This document shows positions 58,621-64,000 of a stretch of DNA of 64,000 nucleotides, piece by piece. Every line of letters starts with the position of its first letter. Position 1 is the first letter of the stretch. A program made the translations under genes and the position numbers. Under the pieces are notes generated by a model, which saw only the letters and a program-made list of their open reading frames with translations, was not told where the DNA came from and searched no databases. The stretch lies in the NCBI RefSeq assembly GCF_029227915.1, contig NC_079889.1, positions 5,890,001-5,954,000 on the forward strand, given 5' to 3'. The stretch comes from Hydractinia symbiolongicarpus (lineage: Eukaryota > Cnidaria > Hydrozoa > Anthoathecata > Hydractiniidae).

Positions 58621-60599
58621 ACAGATACTTTATACTTTTATATTTTGTTTACTTTATTCGATTTTTTGAGATGTAGTTTATAACTCTTGTGATTTTGCGG
58701 TATAGCAACAAATGTGTTCTTCAAAACAGGAGTTATTTTACTTCTGTTTTAAAGAACATATATACATATATATACACATAGTATATCTTTACTATATTGA
58801 TTTTCATCTCACGATTTTCATGTTGTATCACTCTTGTGATTTTGCGGTATAGCAGTAAATGTGTTCTTCAACGGGAGTGAAGTTTAGAGTATGTATATCT
58901 TTACTATATTGATTTGCATCTCATGAGTTTATAATAAAAAAAGTATTTCACTTGATTAGTGAGTATATAATCATTTTTCCTGGCTATCTCCACCATTTTG
59001 AAGCACTCGCGCCAGAATTTCGGGGCAATACTTTTCAGACCCCCGAACTTTTGACCTTCGAAGGTGTGTTGTCTTTTTCAGCTTCGGGTTTGAGCGCCAA
59101 CATTGAAAATCTCGCGATAAACTTCGTATTCATTTCCCGATTTGTCTTTCTGAACAACACAACGACATATGGCATTGCGCCAAAAACGAGACAAAATTTG
59201 TTCCCGAAGTTTATCGTGTAAACCACCATACTACAAATCAAAGCCTTCATAGACAATTTCTTTGCGTTGTTATGGCTTATCAACTTTTATAGCGTAGCGC
59301 GATGCGGCCAGGCTCGACACGTATGAAACTAGGAACGATGGGGAAACTGAAATGTCCCACTTAAGTCGTCTTCTATGAGAATCTTGTACTTTACTATAGA
59401 CTGTTGAGAAGTAAGTTTTCTTTTGTGCGCTACGCTGATATTGTTAGACGATATGTTGCTTTGAAATTGACTTTGAATGCAATGCGCAACAAAAGACAGC
59501 GAATATTTTCTCAGAAGGTTTTGGTTCCAGGGACTGGTAGACTATTTCATCGACCCCGAACTTACTGTGTTCCTCTAACATTAAGATATGTTTAGAAAAT
59601 GATATTGCAGGGTAATTTTTATTTAGCTAACTTATCAATTAAATAAAAACAACAAATGAGGAAATAAGCGCCCAGTGGGGATACAAACTCAGCGTGTCAA
59701 ACTTTGATATAAAGAACATTTTGCAACAGTACTTATTTTAAATAAAATGCGATGTAGTAGGTAACGAGAAATTAGAGTTCGATATTTATTATTTTTCCTA
59801 CCAATATTGCTATTTGTTAACTCAACTCCGAGACATAAAAAAACTGCCACCAACAAAACATAAAAAAACTTTAAAACATTTCCTTAGGCTTTATCATAAC
59901 GCGTAGCTTTATGTTGTAGTTCGAGCCTACACAAACATGGATTATTAAAAATGTCGTTAAACGGTTTTTTATTTAAAAATGAGAAAACTTAATAGTGATG
60001 CCAAAAAAAACACCTATGTTTTCAGTGTTAAATTACGAAGAGAATTTGAACATTAAAACGACATAACACAAAACTTATTTTCACAATGGAAGTTATCAAG
60101 AACGAGGGATAACCCACTTTTAAAAAGTCTGTCTCAATATAGAACGATGCATTCTAACAGAATGGAATTACATTTAATATTTAGGCCGACTCCAGACGAA
60201 AATAGAAATGATTGGCCATTATCACATCCCAGAAAACAAGAGACGCGCTGTTCAATCAGAAATATAGTTTTTTTGTGCTTCGCAAAAACATGTAATATTA
60301 TGTTCTGGCACATGCGCCATTAAATGGTTTAAAATGAGTTTTTTTTATAAAAATGTCAAACAATGACATAATGAGCGAACTAAATTCTGTGCTCTGTATT
60401 AACTTCAGTTTGAAAAGATCAGTATTTAGCTGTATCTGTTTGTTCGGTTGTAGGAACATAACAATAACAAAAGCTAAAACCCTATTGGTAAAATATAATC
60501 AAAAGAATGTGTTCATTTTCCTGGAAATGAGCTCCTGATGATTCGTCGTGGATAATAAAGTCGTCGTCGTCGGCGGGAAGATCTTCTTCGTCGGCCATA

Positions 60600-61205
60600 T
60601 TATCTACGTCGGCGAGAATATCTTTGTCGGCGGGAAGATCTTCTTCGTCGGCGGCGTGAAAACCAGGCCGCGGGATCTTAAAGAGCATTAAATTAAATAT
60701 TTATATAAAGATCCAAGTTCTAAACGTGCTACGGGAAAGACCAGTTTTACCTTGTTCCTCGCCATATTTTTCTTCGACAGCGCTGTCGCTCTTTTCAATA
60801 TCATTATCTTCTTCGTCTTCTGCACAAAAAGTAAATAGGTAAAAGGTTTTTTTTCCATAAAGCACTAAGATGTTAGAGAAACTGAATATTAAAAGCAATA
60901 CAAACCATCGTTTATTTCTTCTGGGTCACTGTCTTCGACTTCATCATGGTCATTCCCTTCGGTGAAATCCTCTTTTTCTTCGTCTTCTGAAGGGTCTAAT
61001 TCGGAAGTATCATCAACAGCATCTTCTTGAACTGTTATTTTTTGCTCTACAAAATTAGCCTGTTTGTTAACCTTTAATCCTTACTGCGAAAGCTTTGTAT
61101 TAACTATTTTATAGAAAATCAAGCTAAAACACAAAAAATCTGAAATCTACCTGCGCATAGAACGGCAACGAATCCGAAAAGCAGCACCAAGTGAATTAAC
61201 TTCAT
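60600..61205 (-). CDS. Signal-acidic-propiece-Arg-tail precursor, unit 5
   Basis: Exons 61205-61151, 61046-60906, 60819-60751, 60676-60600; all phase 1; 113 residues. The second Arg block has one Arg-to-Gln change (CGA to CAA). 5' exon donor 61396/61395; TATA 61474-61467. In this unit gene 2 exon B is deleted (junction near 59577), yet the Arg-tail gene is complete. Confidence 0.66.
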
Positions 61206-61466
61206 CTAAGAATGGAAACAAAGTGCGTTAAAATGGATAATTTATAATCATTCATCTTGTGATAGGAAGTGTCCGATGCAAAAAAATTGTCCTAAAATTC
61301 AACAGGAACACAAAGAAAAATAGTTTATTACTACGAAAAAAAACAACGAGATACTGTCATGCGCTCTTAATATAAATATACAGAGGGTTACATACCTTGT
61401 TTACTACTCTGATATTATCAGCGCAGTGTTCTGCTTTTTCACTGACGAATTCTAAATCCTTTACCC

Positions 61467-61474
61467 TTTATATA
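61467..61474 (-). promoter_or_regulatory. TATA box, unit 5 Arg-tail gene
   Basis: TATATAAAGG in the same context as units 1 and 2. Confidence 0.6.
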
Positions 61475-62470
61475 CTGTCTTAGAGAAGTTTAGGGTAATC
61501 AAACAGAAAAATATCGATTTAAAACTATAATGATTAATCCAGGAAGAGATAAACATGTTATTTTCGTCAAATTGCTAAAATTAAAATGATAACACACCTC
61601 CCTAACCACGTGTTTGTGGAAAACTAGTAAAGTATTTGTAAAACTATGCTTCGATTGAAAAGATGTAATTGTAGGCGTAGGCGTCATTTTGATAAACCGC
61701 AAATTATTTTACACTCGTTACAAAGTCCTGTGGGCTCTTTTGGTTTCAAAACAGTAGAAAGGAAGTTTCTTATTTCTGCATATGTTAAGGTGAATTTAAA
61801 AAAATGAGAGTGGAAAATAAGAATTTTGAAAGAACAAAGGCGGGAAATAGGAATTTGTAAAGACGGAGGGCAAAAAATAAGACTTTAAAGCTATTGTACG
61901 AGCTGTACTTCCCCACATTGTCTGGTCAGAAACAAGTTTTGTTGCGGATTGCACGAAATATAAAAACGATACACGAACTATCATGAAATAAGTAGAAGAA
62001 TATCTTGTTCTTGTTCATTTTAAACGCCAAGTTTGCATCGATTTAATTGCTTGCTTAGTTCAACCCGATAGAGTTTCACACTACCATCATTGGTTTTGGA
62101 AGTGTTTGTAATACTCTGTAGGCGCCATAGCTAGATGCATTTTAATTTACACGGACGGAACACAGCACTGCTGCTTCTTTGTGTCAGCAAATCTGTTAGT
62201 AGTGTTAAGGTAGGTTTCCATACGACTGCATTTTCCGAGCTTTTCCCACAAGCATGCGCAATGAAGTAGAATGACCGTTGACCCGACGTAAAAAGATGCT
62301 TCCGAGCTTCTCCCAAAAAGTTAAACTCATTCAACTTTTTCAGCGCGTATTTTTTCCCTCAAGCTTGTCGGCCAGTGAAATTCAAGAAAAATTTAAACCT
62401 TGCGTAATCCTTCCAGTGACCTAAATTTTGGTGCAATTCCTTTTCATAACAAGTTTAAGAAAATATCAAG

Positions 62471-62992
62471 ATGACAGAGAGACGTACTTTTGAAAGCTCA
62501 CAAGAAAAACTTAATAATCTTGGTCGTATGGCTGAATTGACACGATCTGGTGCAGCAGCACATACATTGCCGAAATGTAAATATTTCTCACAGTTGCAGT
62601 TCGTACAAGACAAAGTCATGAATAAAGAGACATGGCATGACATGATGAGCCCTAGTTAAAGCCTTTCGGAAAATCATAAAGAAAAAAACTTGGATAGTAC
62701 TAGTAGCACTATTGAACCTATTCCAAAGAAGCCACGACAAAGTCAGAGTAATAAAAGATCCCGCGTACAAGCTGCAACTGAAATGGACGTTCAATTTTTA
62801 AAAACATTGGAGGACATAAATTCAACGACTAGGGCTGCCCTACTTCCAAACGATGCAGAAGACGACGAAGATATGCTTTTTGCCAAAAGTATTGCGCCAA
62901 CGTTAAGAAAATTAGCAGCTCGAAAGAAAAAAATTGCTAAGCTTAAAATTCAAACAGCACTGTTTGAGCTTGAGTTTGATGAAACTGCATGA
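62471..62992 (+). pseudogene. MADF-BESS protein (Harbinger accessory), one nonsense codon
   Basis: ATG 62471 opens a frame with SGAAAHTLPKCKYFSQLQFV (C-terminal half of a MADF domain) that meets TAA at 62657-62659. The same frame continues SLSENHKEKN... and ends with DDEDMLFAKSIAPTLRKLA then RKKKIAKLKIQTALFELEF, a BESS motif, before TGA 62990-62992. Only that one stop interrupts it. The N-terminal half of MADF is missing, so the start may be chimeric or an upstream exon is unseen. MADF-BESS proteins accompany PIF/Harbinger transposases and help the transposase bind DNA; the transposase remnant on the opposite strand at 63381-64000 fits that pairing. Confidence 0.7.
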
Positions 62993-63380
62993 TTTTAAGA
63001 ACATCTTTTTTTAACATATATTTTATATTTTCAACATTTTTACTTGTATATATATTACACACTTTTTAGATGGTAGAAGTTACATTATTGTAAATATTTT
63101 TATAAAGGAGAGGTTACCTTCTTGTGTTATTGTTGGTTCTTTAATTGGCTTTTCTCTCCTTATTTCAGACATGTCTAAAAATGTCGAACGAAGATGTCGA
63201 TTTTTTAGGAATCACTAAACCAAAAAGTGTGTATCTAGTTGCATATTTCAAAAAAAAAACTTTACTTATATATATAGTTATATATTTCCATATTTTTTTC
63301 TTGTATATAGTTATATATAGTTGCAAATAATTTTGTTGGTTTTCACTTTACTTGTTTTTTTTTTTTTTTTTTTTTTGCAG
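62993..63380. other. Spacer between the MADF-BESS relic and the Harbinger transposase
   Basis: Contains an acceptor-like CTTATTTCAG (63160-63169) followed by a short open stretch, TATATA tracts and a poly-T run at about 63353-63376. No gene recognised. Confidence 0.4.
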
Positions 63381-64000
63381 TCATACTTCCAAGTCAAACG
63401 GACCTATCGTTCTGGATACATAGTCCTACTGCCAACTTACAGCTCCTTCTTGTGTGTTAAAATAATCTTTATAATCTTCGCGCACATCCTTTGCATTTTT
63501 CGTATAGTTGTTTGATCGCGTAGTACCAATGGGTAAAAAGCCAGTATATCTATTGGTTTCATTCCTTCAGTCTCCAAGCTGTGAGTCCGTGTCATTTTCA
63601 GTATCCACAAATCCTGGTGGACAGTACCTGTACTCACCATGGTTTTCTTGACTTTTCAAAGTTGTGTAGAGCAACTACCGCTTTTGTTATTAAATTTACA
63701 GTTTTAACCTGTGCAATAATGAGACGTCTAAAAATGCGAAACCTTTCTGCTGATATGCCAAAACAATTTTCAATTATTCTTCTGGCCCTTGATAAATGGT
63801 AGTTAAATATTTTCTTTTTAATGCAAGAATCGTTTTAGCATAAAAGCATATGGTTTTAGCATATGTGATTTTAATTGAAAGGCATCATCAGCCCGAAAAA
63901 TATATGGTAATAGCTTATTTCCTGCATCTTTTATTTTAGCTGGGGGTGGTCTATTAATTGAGTTTGTTTCTATAGCCTGGTCAAGTTTGCTGTTTTTATA
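63381..64000 (-). pseudogene. PIF/Harbinger DDE transposase, C-terminal part, continues beyond right edge
   Basis: Minus-strand blocks in order: PYIFRADDAFQLKSHMLKPY (about 63915-63850), HLSRARRIIENCFGISAERF (about 63800-63740), VVALHNF (about 63680), then YCPPGFVDTENDTDSQLGD, RSNNYTKNAKDVREDYKDYF, NTQEGAVSWQ and IGPFDLEV before TGA 63383-63381. These are the conserved C-terminal blocks of PIF/Harbinger transposases (ADDAF, SRARR..EN.FG, VALHNF). Lesions: frame changes near 63810 and 63640, a stop replacing Trp after QLGD, and a TAG after SWQ. The catalytic N-terminal part lies outside the window. Not active. Confidence 0.85.

Larger units (their letters stand above)
37811..62241. repeat. Five-unit head-to-tail tandem array
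   Basis: Each unit begins CATATGT (in ...TTCATATGT in unit 1, ...GAGCTCATATGTGAG in units 2-5) and ends ...TTTTCCGAGCT. Units: U1 37811-42329, U2 42330-46455, U3 46456-51054, U4 51055-58355, U5 58356-62241. Without its 2718-bp insertion U4 is 4.58 kb. The unit carries, left to right: the RPA C-terminal fragment (+), hairpin-rich spacer, inverted-repeat segment, secreted gene 2 (-), and the Arg-tail precursor gene (-). U3 and U4 are the most similar pair (constant offset of 4599 over at least 46456-48259). U2 and U5 carry large internal deletions. Confidence 0.93.

Overview
The window is AT-rich eukaryotic DNA with short exons, GT-AG introns and many mobile elements. The combination of Penelope-like elements, CTAG-ending Helitrons, PIF/Harbinger with a MADF-BESS partner, a ShKT-trypsin protein and a signal-peptide/acidic-propiece/Arg-tail gene family suggests a cnidarian, probably a hydrozoan. 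That is an inference from gene content; no species marker is present.

Layout. 1-7.5 kb: decayed mobile elements (Penelope-like RT and an inverted GIY-YIG fragment, hairpin with a hammerhead-like motif, OTU-like exon, tRNA-like gene, hAT and MADF relics, a 130-bp mini-Helitron). 8.8-9.6 kb: an intact single-exon Ras-like GTPase (-). 11-18.5 kb: a nest in which a gypsy-like element and a Penelope fragment are interrupted by Helitron-type elements, one of them a 3.3-kb imperfect palindrome flanked by 12-bp direct repeats. 20-24 kb: repeats, a second hammerhead-like motif and a LINE 3' end. 24.5-27.8 kb: a seven-exon secreted ShKT + trypsin-fold protein lacking the catalytic serine. 29.3-32.0 kb: a compact, convergent, higher-GC set of overlapping small genes that looks like an integrated virus or large virus-like transposon, cut by an (ATT)n tract. 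32-37 kb: AT-rich DNA with one LINE fragment.

37.8-62.2 kb is the main finding: five head-to-tail units of about 3.9-4.6 kb (one enlarged by a 2.7-kb insertion). Each carries a complete, TATA-driven (one TATA degenerate), four-coding-exon gene on the minus strand, with a signal peptide, a long Asp/Glu-rich propiece and a short Arg-rich C-terminus. This is the layout of cationic antimicrobial peptide precursors such as the Hydra arminins, although I see no sequence match to a named family. All introns are phase 1 in all five copies, and only that phase gives the Arg-rich reading. A second, less certain secreted cationic protein lies in the same units. The array grew by tandem duplication between an RPA-like OB-fold pseudogene on the left and a MADF-BESS/Harbinger element on the right, and each internal junction made the same chimeric ORF. 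63.4-64 kb: C-terminal part of a decayed PIF/Harbinger transposase running off the right edge.
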